A stretch of DNA of 64,000 bases from the NCBI GenBank assembly GCA_041393775.1, contig JAWKJM010000011.1:25246-89245 (forward strand). The letters run 5' to 3'. Within the stretch, counting starts at the first letter, position 1. Each line of letters opens with the position of its first letter. Made by a program: the position numbers and the translations under genes. The DNA is from JADKAV01 sp041393775 (GTDB taxonomy: Bacteria; Actinomycetota; Actinomycetes; S36-B12; UBA10799). The notes beneath the pieces are model-generated. The model was not told the DNA's origin. It saw only the letters and a list, made by a program, of their open reading frames with translations, and did not search any database. Shown here piece by piece: positions 40,489-48,935 of this stretch.

Positions 40489-41565
40489 GTGCTCGTCGAT
40501 CAGGTGGTAGCAGGCTTGCGGCGCCTGTTCGGTGAGGAGCCCGACCTGCGGATCCCCGATGGAGCAGGCCAGCCCTGGTTGACCGTCAAGTACGGTGACG
40601 ACCCCGACGATCTCTACGGCGTCCTCCGCGCACACGTGGGTGGCCGGGACGTGATCGTGAAGATCAGTCCGGCGCACGGCATCGGCCAGACACTCATTCC
40701 GTGGATTATCGAGCAGCGGAATATCGTCCTTCCCGGTCCCTATGGCGGGTTCGAGGCAGTGCATGAGACCAGCGACACCGGTCGCCGCGAGACTGTGGTG
40801 TACGGACTACCAGGGGTCCAAGATGTGCTACCGGCACGACTGGGCTCGTTCGATGCCGACGGTCAGACCGCGCTCGTGCTCGAAGACCTCGGCGACATCG
40901 CATATCTGGATGCCAGCGGTTCCATCGAACGGTGGCCGACCAGCCGCATAGAACGTGCACTGCAGGCGGCGGCCAGATTCCACGCTGCCACCGCCGGCCA
41001 TGACTATGGTTGGACGATCCGGCGGCCCGGCACGACCACGGTGCTTGCGGACGTGCCGCTGTGGCGGGCAGTCCTCGAGGACGCGGCTGAGCGGCTGCCG
41101 GATGTGCTGCCGCAGGCGTCGCTGACCGCCAGGCTCGAGACCATCGACACCATCGCGCGATGGCACCCGGCCAAGGACGTGATGCCCGCGTGTCTGGTCC
41201 ACAACGACTTCAACCAGCGCAATGTGGGCTTCCGCGAGACCGGGGAGGTGGTGGTACTCGACTGGGAACTGGCGCGGGTCGACACGCCCCAGCGCGACGC
41301 AGTCGAGTTGCTCACCTTCACGCTGGATGCCCACACCGAGGTCGAGGAACTGCTGCATCTGCTTGCGGTGCACTGGCAGGCGCTGGTCGACAATGGGATG
41401 CCCGTGGATCCCGAGGTCTATGCCCGCGCCGCCGCCGCGGAGTTCCGCGTCCAGTCGTTCGACCGGGTGGGAATGCAGTTGATCTTCGGTGCCGCATTCG
41501 ACTTGCCTTACCTGAAACGGATCAACCGGACCGTGGATCATCTGGTGGCGCTGACGGCGCAGTAA
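40489..41565 (+). CDS. Aminoglycoside/choline kinase-like phosphotransferase
   Basis: This 358-residue protein has a protein-kinase-like fold of the APH/choline kinase group. The catalytic loop is HNDFNQRNVGFR (HxDxxxxN) near residue 242 and the metal Asp lies in VVLDWELARVDTP. The N-lobe has a degenerate nucleotide loop and VIVKIS with the likely ATP-binding Lys. The substrate is unknown; a small hydroxylated metabolite is the family norm. Antibiotic resistance should not be assumed. GTG 40489 is chosen from the promoter position. It stands upstream of infC with no operon link. Confidence 0.8.
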   Translation: MLVDQVVAGLRRLFGEEPDLRIPDGAGQPWLTVKYGDDPDDLYGVLRAHVGGRDVIVKISPAHGIGQTLIPWIIEQRNIVLPGPYGGFEAVHETSDTGRRETVVYGLPGVQDVLPARLGSFDADGQTALVLEDLGDIAYLDASGSIERWPTSRIERALQAAARFHAATAGHDYGWTIRRPGTTTVLADVPLWRAVLEDAAERLPDVLPQASLTARLETIDTIARWHPAKDVMPACLVHNDFNQRNVGFRETGEVVVLDWELARVDTPQRDAVELLTFTLDAHTEVEELLHLLAVHWQALVDNGMPVDPEVYARAAAAEFRVQSFDRVGMQLIFGAAFDLPYLKRINRTVDHLVALTAQ

Positions 41566-41598
41566 CCCGGCACTGGTCCGCCTGCGGCGCACCCCTGC

Positions 41599-41740
41599 TA
41601 CGCTGGACAGGTCGAAACCTCGACACCTGTGCAAGCGGAACGTCCGTTCCCACCTCCCGAATTCCCAGGTTCGGTGGTCTGCGGGGTACCTGAGTAGGGT
41701 GCGCCTTCCGTTTGCCAATCCGCGACGAAGGAGGCGCCAC
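41599..41740 (+). promoter_or_regulatory. Structured infC leader with promoter
   Basis: TACGCT at 41599-41604 is the likely -10 box. The following leader of about 130 nt can form at least three hairpins: ACAGGT/ACCTGT (41607-41630), GGAACG/CGTTCC (41637-41650) and CAGGT/ACCTG (41666-41692). A strong ribosome site AAGGAGG (41728-41734) follows. A long structured leader before infC-rpmI-rplT suggests ribosomal-protein or IF3 feedback control, as known for other bacteria. No Rfam-type motif was recognised. Confidence 0.5.
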
Positions 41741-42286
41741 ATCAGCGAAGAACCACGCGTCAACGACCGCATTCGGGTCCCAGAGGTCCGCCTGGTCGGA
41801 CCGAACGGCGAACAGGTCGGCATTGTCCGAGTAGAGGACGCCCTGCGACTGGCAGCGGAGTCCGACCTCGACCTGGTGGAAGTGGCCCCCATGGCCAAAC
41901 CCCCGGTGTGCAAGCTCATGGACTACGGCAAGTACAAGTACGAGACCGCCCAGAAGGCTCGCGAGGCCCGCCGCAACCAGACCCACACGGTCATCAAGGA
42001 GATGAAACTCCGGCCCAAGATCGACAACCACGACTATGAGACCAAGAAGGGTCACATAGAGCGGTTCCTCGGTCAGGGCGACAAGGTCAAGGTGACCATC
42101 ATGTTCCGTGGCCGGGAGCAGTCCCGCCCCGAACTCGGGTTTCGTCTGCTTACCCGCCTCGCGGACGACGTTGGAGAGCTTGGATTCGTTGAAGCATCGC
42201 CGAAGCAGGACGGACGCAACATGATCATGGTTCTCGCACCGCACCGGAGGAAGACCGGCGCACGCGAGCACACCGGGCAGGAGTAG
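41741..42286 (+). CDS. infC: Translation initiation factor IF-3, ATC start
   Basis: IF3 keeps ribosomal subunits apart and checks start-codon pairing. The protein (181 residues from ISEEPRVNDRIRVPEV) covers both IF3 domains, including KPPVCKLMDYGKYKYE and VKVTIMFRGREQSRPELG. Homologues begin at this ISxEPRxND segment. The only well-placed initiation codon is ATC 41741, 6 nt after AAGGAGG. The alternative GTG 41699 would add 14 arginine-rich residues and has no proper ribosome site. E. coli infC uses AUU, allowing IF3 to limit its own synthesis; the same control is likely here. Confidence 0.88.
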   Translation: MSEEPRVNDRIRVPEVRLVGPNGEQVGIVRVEDALRLAAESDLDLVEVAPMAKPPVCKLMDYGKYKYETAQKAREARRNQTHTVIKEMKLRPKIDNHDYETKKGHIERFLGQGDKVKVTIMFRGREQSRPELGFRLLTRLADDVGELGFVEASPKQDGRNMIMVLAPHRRKTGAREHTGQE

Positions 42287-42294
42287 GAGACAAC

Positions 42295-42492
42295 ATGCCG
42301 AAGATGAAGACCCACAGTGGCGCGAAGAAGCGCATCAAGAAGACAGGCTCGGGCAAGCTCATGCGTGAGCAGACCAACAACCAGCACCTGTTCGAGCAGA
42401 AGTCCTCACGCCGCAAGCGCAAGTTGGACGTTCCCAAGCAACTGAGCAAGGCCGATGAGAAGGCCGCCAAGCGCCTGCTCGGTCTGCGCTGA
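42295..42492 (+). CDS. rpmI: Ribosomal protein bL35
   Basis: This 65-residue large-subunit protein has the family sequence MPKMKTHSGAKKRIKKTGSG and a basic C-terminus. It lies 8 bp after infC and 17 bp before rplT, the conserved infC-rpmI-rplT operon. Confidence 0.98.
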   Translation: MPKMKTHSGAKKRIKKTGSGKLMREQTNNQHLFEQKSSRRKRKLDVPKQLSKADEKAAKRLLGLR

Positions 42493-42509
42493 TCTGGAGG
42501 AGTGACGAA

Positions 42510-42875
42510 ATGGCACGTGTGAAGCGCGCGGTCAACGCGCACAAGAAACGTCGTGAGACCCTGGCCAAAGCCAGCGGCTACCGCGGGCAGCGCTCGCGCC
42601 TGTACCGCAAGGCGAAGGAGCAGATCCAGCACTCGGGCGTCTACGCCTACGACCACCGCAAGGACCGCAAGGGTGACTTCCGCCGACTGTGGATCCAGCG
42701 GATCAATGCGGCTGCGCGAGCGAACGGCATGACCTACAACCGATTCATACAGGGACTGCGCCTCGCGGGCGTCGAGGTCGACCGCCGCATGCTGGCCGAA
42801 CTCGCGGTGAACGACGAGAAGGCTTTCGCCTCGCTGGTGGAGACGGCCAAGTCTGCACTTCCGTCTGCTGCCTGA
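42510..42875 (+). CDS. rplT: Ribosomal protein bL20
   Basis: This 121-residue protein binds 23S rRNA early in 50S assembly and autoregulates the operon in some bacteria. ARVKRAVNAHKKRRETLAKA and YAYDHRKDRKGDFRRLWIQR are diagnostic. Ribosome site GGAGGAG lies 8 nt upstream. Confidence 0.98.
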   Translation: MARVKRAVNAHKKRRETLAKASGYRGQRSRLYRKAKEQIQHSGVYAYDHRKDRKGDFRRLWIQRINAAARANGMTYNRFIQGLRLAGVEVDRRMLAELAVNDEKAFASLVETAKSALPSAA

Positions 42876-42879
42876 GGCG

Positions 42880-43644
42880 ATGACCTCGAACGGCCCCACT
42901 TCGGTCAAGTCTGACCGGGTCGGGGCCGTTCGTCGTCTCGCGAACCGGAAGTTCCGGGAGAAGGTTGGCCGTTTCCTGGTGGAGGGGCCGCAATCAGTGC
43001 GGGAAGCCGTCCGGCACCGCCCCGAAGCGATCGACGAGGTGTACCTGGCCGATGACGCGGGCCCTGTTGCCCGGGAGATTGGCGCCGCGGCCCGTGTGGC
43101 CGGCGTTCGTGTCACCGAGGTCCCCGAACGGGTACTGCTGGCCATGACCGAGACCGTGCACCCGCAAGGCGTCGCTGCGGTGTGCCGTTTCCTGCCGTTC
43201 ATCGAGCCGACGGACCCACGCTTGTTGGTCGTCCTGCATGACGTGCGGGACCCGGGCAACGCGGGCACGATTCTGCGCACCGCCGATGCGGCCGGCGCCG
43301 ATGCCGTGTACTTCACCGCCGATTCAGTCGATCCCTACAACGGCAAGTGTGTGCGCAGTTCTGCCGGTTCACTGTTCCACATCCCATTCGCGGTCTGCGA
43401 CTTCGAGAAGGTCCCCATGGCGGGGCTGCAAACCCTTGCGACCTCAGGCGCGGGCAATCGCGACCTGCGCGAGGTGGATCTGACCGCACCCACCGTCTGG
43501 GTGTTCGGCAACGAGGCCCACGGACTGCCTGACCTCGGTCTGCCCCTGGTGTCGATCCCGATATTCGGATCGGCTGAGTCCCTGAACCTGGCCGGGGCGG
43601 CCGCGGTGTGCCTCTATGCGAGCGCACTGGCGCACAACCCCTGA
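42880..43644 (+). CDS. SpoU-family rRNA methyltransferase (TsnR-like)
   Basis: This 254-residue knotted (SPOUT) RNA 2'-O-methyltransferase has all three family motifs: HDVRDPGNAGTILRTADAAG, VWVFGNEAHGLP and SIPIFGSAESLNLAGAAAVC. An N-terminal substrate-binding domain (RKFREKVGRFLVEGPQSV) precedes it. In mycobacteria the gene after rplT is named tsnR. The target nucleotide is unknown, and thiostrepton resistance cannot be inferred. The start lies 4 bp after rplT. Confidence 0.92.
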   Translation: MTSNGPTSVKSDRVGAVRRLANRKFREKVGRFLVEGPQSVREAVRHRPEAIDEVYLADDAGPVAREIGAAARVAGVRVTEVPERVLLAMTETVHPQGVAAVCRFLPFIEPTDPRLLVVLHDVRDPGNAGTILRTADAAGADAVYFTADSVDPYNGKCVRSSAGSLFHIPFAVCDFEKVPMAGLQTLATSGAGNRDLREVDLTAPTVWVFGNEAHGLPDLGLPLVSIPIFGSAESLNLAGAAAVCLYASALAHNP

Positions 43645-43676
43645 CTCAGCACGGCCGGGGCGCCTAGGGTCGCTCG

Positions 43677-43832
43677 GTTCACGATGCAGAATGCAAAATG
43701 ACTTCTGGGAGGTTCGGCGACACGCCCTCGAATCCGGTCGAATGGCGGCATGTCGGGCGCAGCCCCGCGGGATCATTTTGCAGAACGACTCACGATCGCG
43801 TCGTGAATTGGCGCATTGCATGCCTCGTGAAC
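43677..43832. repeat. Imperfect long inverted repeat
   Basis: GTTCACGATGCA and GCAAAATGA (43677-43701) have inverted counterparts TCATTTTGC (43773-43781), GCATTGCAT (about 43813-43821) and CGTGAAC (43826-43832). The downstream arm carries an insertion of about 30 bp that itself contains CACGAtcgcgTCGTG. It lies between two convergent genes and may act as a bidirectional stop. The rest of 43645-43890 shows no gene. Confidence 0.55.
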
Positions 43833-43890
43833 TCGAATCGGGTGGCCTGGGGACCTACGAGGCACTCCTGCAGGACAGCACAGAATCTGA

Positions 43891-44829
43891 CTAGTCGGCG
43901 TCCTTATCGCGCAGATCCAGCCACCGCATGATGCCCGCCACATTCGCAGCGGTCCCCGACAGTTCCTCCTGCTTGGCGAGAAGTCCGGGATCGGCGTACA
44001 TAGCCGGGTGTCTGGCCCGGTCCTTCTCGGCGACCATGGCGACCGCGTGATCCACGTCCGGCGTGATCGCGCGTGCGGCCCGTACCGTGTCCACCCAGCT
44101 GTGAAGCTCGTCGACGGAGGCGTCGAGGGTCTCGTCGATCTCGGTGACTGGCCCGAAGTGGCTGAACAGCAACCTGGTAGGGGCGACTGCTCGCATGGCT
44201 GTCAAGGACGACAGCGTCAGGTCCAGGTCGAAATCCGGCGGAGGTGTTGCCGGCCGCACGTCCTTGGTCTCCGGGACGTACACCCCGGCGGCGTCCCCGG
44301 TGTACAGGTCACCGGTGGCAGAATCCACGAGTCCGATGTGGTGTGAGGCGTGGCCCGGATTGTGGAACGCGGCAAGGCTGCGGCCGTCCCCGAGGTCCAC
44401 CGTCCCCACCTCGCCGATCGCGACTATGCGCTGCGCCGCCGTCGGCCGGAGGTCGCCGAAGAGCCGGTCCATGCTCGCCCCGAAGACCCGGTGCGCACTG
44501 GCGACGAGTCGCGACGGATCCGCCAGGTGCCGGGCACCGCGTTCCTGTACGACCACCTGGGCATTCGGAAAGGCCGCGGCCAGGTCCCCGACCCCACCTG
44601 CGTGATCGAGGTGGATGTGGGTCACGACGATCGTCGCCAGGTCCTCCGGTCCGATGCCCAACCCCGCGAGTTGCTCGATCACCACCGGAGCCGAACGAGC
44701 GGTCCCGGTCTCGACCAAGCATGGCCGGGAAGTCCGGATCAGGTATGACGAGGTAATCGATTCGTAGCCGCCCATGCGGGTGTCCATCATGAACACCTCG
44801 TCACCGAGCCCGACTGTGTCTGCGTGCAT
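43891..44829 (-). CDS. Metallo-beta-lactamase-fold hydrolase
   Basis: This 312-residue MBL-fold protein has the zinc motif THIHLDHAGG (HxHxDH) near residue 80, a metal His in NPGHASHHIG and an Asp in YTGDAAGVYV. FSHFGP supplies the last His. The family includes glyoxalase II-like, lactonase and other hydrolases; the substrate is unknown. ATG 44829 is chosen (MHADTVGLGDEV). A TTGTCG ... CAGGAT pair with 16-bp spacing ends 6 nt before it, suggesting a leaderless start. It is divergent from pheS. Confidence 0.88.
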   Translation of the reverse strand: MHADTVGLGDEVFMMDTRMGGYESITSSYLIRTSRPCLVETGTARSAPVVIEQLAGLGIGPEDLATIVVTHIHLDHAGGVGDLAAAFPNAQVVVQERGARHLADPSRLVASAHRVFGASMDRLFGDLRPTAAQRIVAIGEVGTVDLGDGRSLAAFHNPGHASHHIGLVDSATGDLYTGDAAGVYVPETKDVRPATPPPDFDLDLTLSSLTAMRAVAPTRLLFSHFGPVTEIDETLDASVDELHSWVDTVRAARAITPDVDHAVAMVAEKDRARHPAMYADPGLLAKQEELSGTAANVAGIMRWLDLRDKDAD

Positions 44830-44884
44830 GCGCCCATCCTGCCCCGGCGCAGCGGCACGACAAAACCCCCGCGCACCCGCCTCG

Positions 44885-44890
44885 TAGACT
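44885..44890 (+). promoter_or_regulatory. -10 box, leaderless pheS
   Basis: TAGACT lies 6 nt before the GTG of pheS. The hexamer recurs before metK, def, the secreted protein and the DUF2157 gene. Confidence 0.5.
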
Positions 44891-44896
44891 TCAGGG

Positions 44897-46006
44897 GTGT
44901 CCGCACCCAACAAGAACTTCGATCCGGTGACGCCCGCCGCGCTGGATCCGGCCAACCTGTCCGCCGCAGTCGATCAGGCGTTGTCGGCGATCGCCGAAGC
45001 GACCGATCTCGCCGGTCTCAAGCAGGTTCGCATCGACCACGCTGGCGACCGCTCCCCACTGGCGCTGGCCAACCGTGAGATCGGTGCGTTGCCGCCGAGC
45101 GCGAAGGCTGCTGCCGGGAAGGCTGTGGGAGCGGCGCGTGGCCGGGTCTCGGGCGCGCTCAAGGCTCGGGAATCCGAGCTGGAGGAAGCAGAACGGCAGC
45201 GCATCCTGACGTCGGAGCGGGTGGATGTCACCATGGTCAACGACCGAGAACCGGTCGGCGCGCGGCATCCGATCCACACCATCAGCGAACACATCGCTGA
45301 CGCCTTCGTCTCCATCGGCTACGGGGTCGTGGAAGGCCCGGAACTCGAGTCGGAGTGGTTCAACTTCGACGCATTGAACATCGACCGCGATCACCCGGCA
45401 CGCACGATGCAGGACACATTCTTCGTGACCGCCGCCGACAGTGGCGCCGTGCTACGCACCCACACCTCGCCGCTGCAGATCCGCACGATGCTCGACCAGT
45501 CGCCCCCGGTCTACGTGGTCTGTCCGGGCCGGGTCTACCGCACGGACGAACTCGATGCGACCCACACCCCGGTGTTCCATCAGGTCGAGGGACTGGCTGT
45601 GGATCGGGGCCTTACGATGGTCGACTTGAAGTCCACGCTCGACTGGTTCGCCGCGACGATGTTCGGCGAAGGCATCGTGACCCGGCTCCGCCCCAGCTAC
45701 TTCCCGTTCACCGAACCCAGCGCGGAGGTGGACCTGCAATGCTTCGCATGCCGCGGGGAAAGCGTGGGCAACCCGGACCGGCCATGCCGGACCTGTTCGT
45801 CGGAAGGCTGGATCGAATGGGGCGGGTGCGGGATGGTGAATCCCCGGGTCCTGCAGTCCTGCGGTGTCGACCCGGAGGAGTTCACGGGCTTCGCATTCGG
45901 TATGGGGATCGAGCGCACGCTCATGTTCCGCCACGGCATCACCGACATGCGTGACCTGGTCGAAGGTGACGTCCGCTTCACCACGGCATTCGGAATGGAC
46001 AGCTGA
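44897..46006 (+). CDS. pheS: Phenylalanyl-tRNA synthetase alpha subunit
   Basis: PheS is the catalytic chain of the alpha2beta2 enzyme charging tRNA-Phe. The 369-residue protein has an N-terminal coiled-coil (about residues 20-100), class II motif 1 (HPIHTISEHIADAF), motif 2 (VCPGRVYRTDELDATHTPVF, FHQVEGL) and motif 3 (GFAFGMGIERTLMFRHGI). A cysteine group (CFACRGE ... CRTC ... GGCGMV) in the loop before motif 3 is common in actinobacteria. GTG 44897 is supported by the promoter position. It overlaps pheT by one base. Confidence 0.96.
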   Translation: MSAPNKNFDPVTPAALDPANLSAAVDQALSAIAEATDLAGLKQVRIDHAGDRSPLALANREIGALPPSAKAAAGKAVGAARGRVSGALKARESELEEAERQRILTSERVDVTMVNDREPVGARHPIHTISEHIADAFVSIGYGVVEGPELESEWFNFDALNIDRDHPARTMQDTFFVTAADSGAVLRTHTSPLQIRTMLDQSPPVYVVCPGRVYRTDELDATHTPVFHQVEGLAVDRGLTMVDLKSTLDWFAATMFGEGIVTRLRPSYFPFTEPSAEVDLQCFACRGESVGNPDRPCRTCSSEGWIEWGGCGMVNPRVLQSCGVDPEEFTGFAFGMGIERTLMFRHGITDMRDLVEGDVRFTTAFGMDS

Positions 46007-48444
46007 TGCGCGCCCCTCTCAGTTGGATCCGCGAGTACGCGGCACTGCCCGATCACGTGACCGGCCGGGACCTGGCCGAGAAGTTGATCGGGATCGGTCT
46101 CGAGGTGGAGAGCGTCGAGGATCTCGGCGGTTCCGTCAGTGGGCCGCTGCTGGTCGGCCGGGTCCTGGAAGTCGAGGAATTGACCGAGTTCAAGAAGCCA
46201 ATCCGCTACTGCCAGGTGGATGTGGGTGACCAGACCCGCGGGATCATCTGCGGAGCGACCAACTTCGCGCAAGGGGACCTGGTCGCTGCGGCTCTGCCTG
46301 GTGCCGTGCTGCCCGGAGGGTTCGAGATCAGCGCGCGCAAGACCTACGGGCACGTCAGCGACGGGATGCTGTGCTCCGGCCGGGAACTCGGCATCAACGA
46401 CGAGTACGACGGCATCCTGGTGCTGGCCGAGGGAACTGTCGGCGAGGATGCGCGACCAGTTCTGGGGCTCGATGATGCCGTCCTGGACATCGCCGTGACG
46501 CCTGATCGTGGCTACTGCCTTTCGATTCGCGGCATCGCCCGGGAGGCGGCGTTGGCGTACGACGTGGCGTTCAGCGACCCGGTGGCGCAGGTGCCCGGCC
46601 TGACCTCCGACGGTCCACAACATCCCGTCGATCTGCAGTACGGCGCCGACCGCTTCACCGCGCGCACCATCTCGGGCATCGACAGCACCGCTACGAGCCC
46701 GGCCTACATGGTCCGGCGTCTCAACCAGTGCGGCATGCGCCCGGTCAGTCTCGCGGTGGACATCACCAACTACGTGATGCTTGAGACCGGGCAACCACTG
46801 CACGCCTTCGATGCCGACAAACTGCAGGGCCCGATTCAGGTGCGACGGCCCGTGGCGGGGGAGATGCTGGAGACTCTGGACCACCTCAAACGCGAATTGG
46901 ACCCGGACGACGTGGTGATCGCCGATGATCGCGGGGCGGTTGCGCTGGCCGGTGTGATGGGAGGACTCACCACCGAGATCGACGAGTCGAGCACCGAAGT
47001 GGTGCTCGAGGCCGCCCACTTCGGCGCCGCCCAGGTCGCCGGGACCAGTCGCCGGCACAAGCTCTCGTCAGAGGCCTCTCGTCGCTTCGAGCGCGGCGTC
47101 GACCGTGATCTGGCCGTTGCCGCATCCAATCGCGCGGCCGAGTTGTTCGCGGAGTTGGCCGGTGCCACTGTCGGCGGGCTGGTCGACATCGATCGCCGGG
47201 AGGCAGTGCCGGCGATCTGTCTGCCGCTGGAACTTCCCGGCCGGATCGTGGGGGTGGAAATCCCAGGTGATCAGGTGCTTTCGATTCTGCAGCGGATCGG
47301 CTGTGCCGTGTCCGGTGACTCGGTCACGGTTCCGAACTGGCGACCCGACCTGACCGCCCCCATCGATCTGGTGGAAGAAGTCGCCCGGGTGGTCGGCTAC
47401 GACACCATCCCGTCACGCGGTCCTGCGATGGGGACCGGCGCCGGCCTGTCGGCGACGGACCGTCTGCAGCGGCAGTTGCGCAGGCGGCCCGCCGAGCTCG
47501 GACTCGTCGAGGTTCTGAGTTATCCATTCGTCGGGGAGGCAGAACTCGATGCGATTGGACTACCGGCAACTGACCCCCGCCGGGTGTCGGTACGGTTGGC
47601 CAATCCGCTCAACGACGAGCAGCCGTTCATGCGCACGAGCCTGTTGCCGGGGTTGTTGAGCACCGCCCGGCGCAACGTGGGCAGGGGCGCTGACTCGCTG
47701 CATCTGTACGAGTACGGGCAGGTCTTCCGTGACGTCTCGACGATCAGCGCCCCGGTCGCCGACGCTGGGTCGCGGCCACCGCAGGTCGTGATCGAAGAAA
47801 TGCTGGCAGCCCTGCCCCGCCAGCCCGAACACTTGGCGCTGGTGTTGTGCGGTGATTGGTCGCGCTCGGGATGGTGGGGAGCCGGCAGGCCCGCCGACTG
47901 GTCCGACGCGATCCGGCTGGGCCAGGAGGTCGCTAGGACCGCAGGGATCCGCCTCGAGGTGCAGGCCGATCACCATGCGCCTTGGCACCCCGGCCGCTGT
48001 GCCCGCCTGTCCGTCGATGGTCGCCTCGTCGGCCACGCGGGAGAACTGCACCCCGACGTCATCGCCGCGTACGGCCTGCCGGCCCGAAGTGCCGCGGCCG
48101 AACTGGACCTGTCGGTTCTGCTCGCCGCGGGGCAAACGGTCGCCCCCGCCCCCGACGTGTCGGCCTTCCCGGTCGCCAAGGAGGACGTGGCTTTGGTCGT
48201 GGACGAGGACATGAGTGCCGAGACGTTGCGGCAGGCATTGCAGGAGCGCGGGGGAGACCTGTTGGAGAGCGTGCGCCTGTTCGACGTCTACTCCGGGCCA
48301 CAGGTGCCCACGGGCAAGAAGTCGCTCGCGTTCGCGCTTCGACTGCGCGCCGCGGACCGCACGCTGACCGATACGGACATCGAGTCCGTCCGTGAATCTG
48401 TGCTCGCCGCCGCGGGGGAGTTGGGTGCACAGTTGCGGGGCTGA
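46006..48444 (+). CDS. pheT: Phenylalanyl-tRNA synthetase beta subunit
   Basis: This 812-residue beta chain contains the tRNA-binding OB domain (about 40-150; ICGATNFAQGDLVAAALPGA), the B3/B4 editing domain (about 210-390; ATSPAYMVRRLNQCGMRPVS), the B5 domain and a pseudo-catalytic core. A C-terminal ferredoxin-fold anticodon-binding domain ends the protein (FPVAKEDVALVVDEDM). The TGATG overlap with pheS indicates coupled translation. A long-hairpin repeat begins about 130 bp downstream. Confidence 0.96.
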   Translation: MRAPLSWIREYAALPDHVTGRDLAEKLIGIGLEVESVEDLGGSVSGPLLVGRVLEVEELTEFKKPIRYCQVDVGDQTRGIICGATNFAQGDLVAAALPGAVLPGGFEISARKTYGHVSDGMLCSGRELGINDEYDGILVLAEGTVGEDARPVLGLDDAVLDIAVTPDRGYCLSIRGIAREAALAYDVAFSDPVAQVPGLTSDGPQHPVDLQYGADRFTARTISGIDSTATSPAYMVRRLNQCGMRPVSLAVDITNYVMLETGQPLHAFDADKLQGPIQVRRPVAGEMLETLDHLKRELDPDDVVIADDRGAVALAGVMGGLTTEIDESSTEVVLEAAHFGAAQVAGTSRRHKLSSEASRRFERGVDRDLAVAASNRAAELFAELAGATVGGLVDIDRREAVPAICLPLELPGRIVGVEIPGDQVLSILQRIGCAVSGDSVTVPNWRPDLTAPIDLVEEVARVVGYDTIPSRGPAMGTGAGLSATDRLQRQLRRRPAELGLVEVLSYPFVGEAELDAIGLPATDPRRVSVRLANPLNDEQPFMRTSLLPGLLSTARRNVGRGADSLHLYEYGQVFRDVSTISAPVADAGSRPPQVVIEEMLAALPRQPEHLALVLCGDWSRSGWWGAGRPADWSDAIRLGQEVARTAGIRLEVQADHHAPWHPGRCARLSVDGRLVGHAGELHPDVIAAYGLPARSAAAELDLSVLLAAGQTVAPAPDVSAFPVAKEDVALVVDEDMSAETLRQALQERGGDLLESVRLFDVYSGPQVPTGKKSLAFALRLRAADRTLTDTDIESVRESVLAAAGELGAQLRG

Positions 48445-48574
48445 CGGGGGTCCTGGGCGGCGAGTTGGGGCCGATTCTCGTCGGTTGGGCGATGGACCGA
48501 CCGGCAGTCGCCTGGCCCGGCACAAGGGGGTTCACATCCGGCTTTCGGATTCGCGTTGTACCGCCGCGGCGGTA

Positions 48575-48870
48575 GAGGTGGGAAATGCCGGGCGGGAATC
48601 GCTCGCGTTAGTCATCCCGGGCCGTGGCGGGCCGCCCGTTCAGGCGGCGAAATCGCTCGCGTTAGAGAATGTGCACGAGGTTAGAGAAGCCACGCGTGCG
48701 TTCTCTAACCTCGTGCACATTCTCTAACCTCGCGGACATTCTCTAACCTCGCGGCCCACTTCTGCGACGACCGAGTACACGAGCCATTTTCGGACAAGGG
48801 AAACCACGTGCTCGTTCTCTAACCTCGCGGCCAACTCCTCCGGCTACCGGCCACACGAGCCGTCTACCAA
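48575..48870 (+). repeat. Long-hairpin repeat, copy 5 (compensatory change)
   Basis: Two head modules (48575-48612 and about 48635-48660) lead to the hairpin at 48661-48728. Its arms contain GAATGTGCAC and GTGCACATTC where other copies have GAACGTGCAC and GTGCACGTTC, so the stem stays perfect. An extra half arm (48738-48748), two tails and a third partial unit (to about 48870) follow. It lies 3' of pheT in the same orientation and fills most of the 491-bp spacer before the convergent ligase gene. Confidence 0.9.
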
Positions 48871-48935
48871 CCAGGTCTGAACCAGCCAAGAAGTCCCAAC
48901 GGGAAGCGGGACTCAAACGGAAAGGGCGGCTGCCC

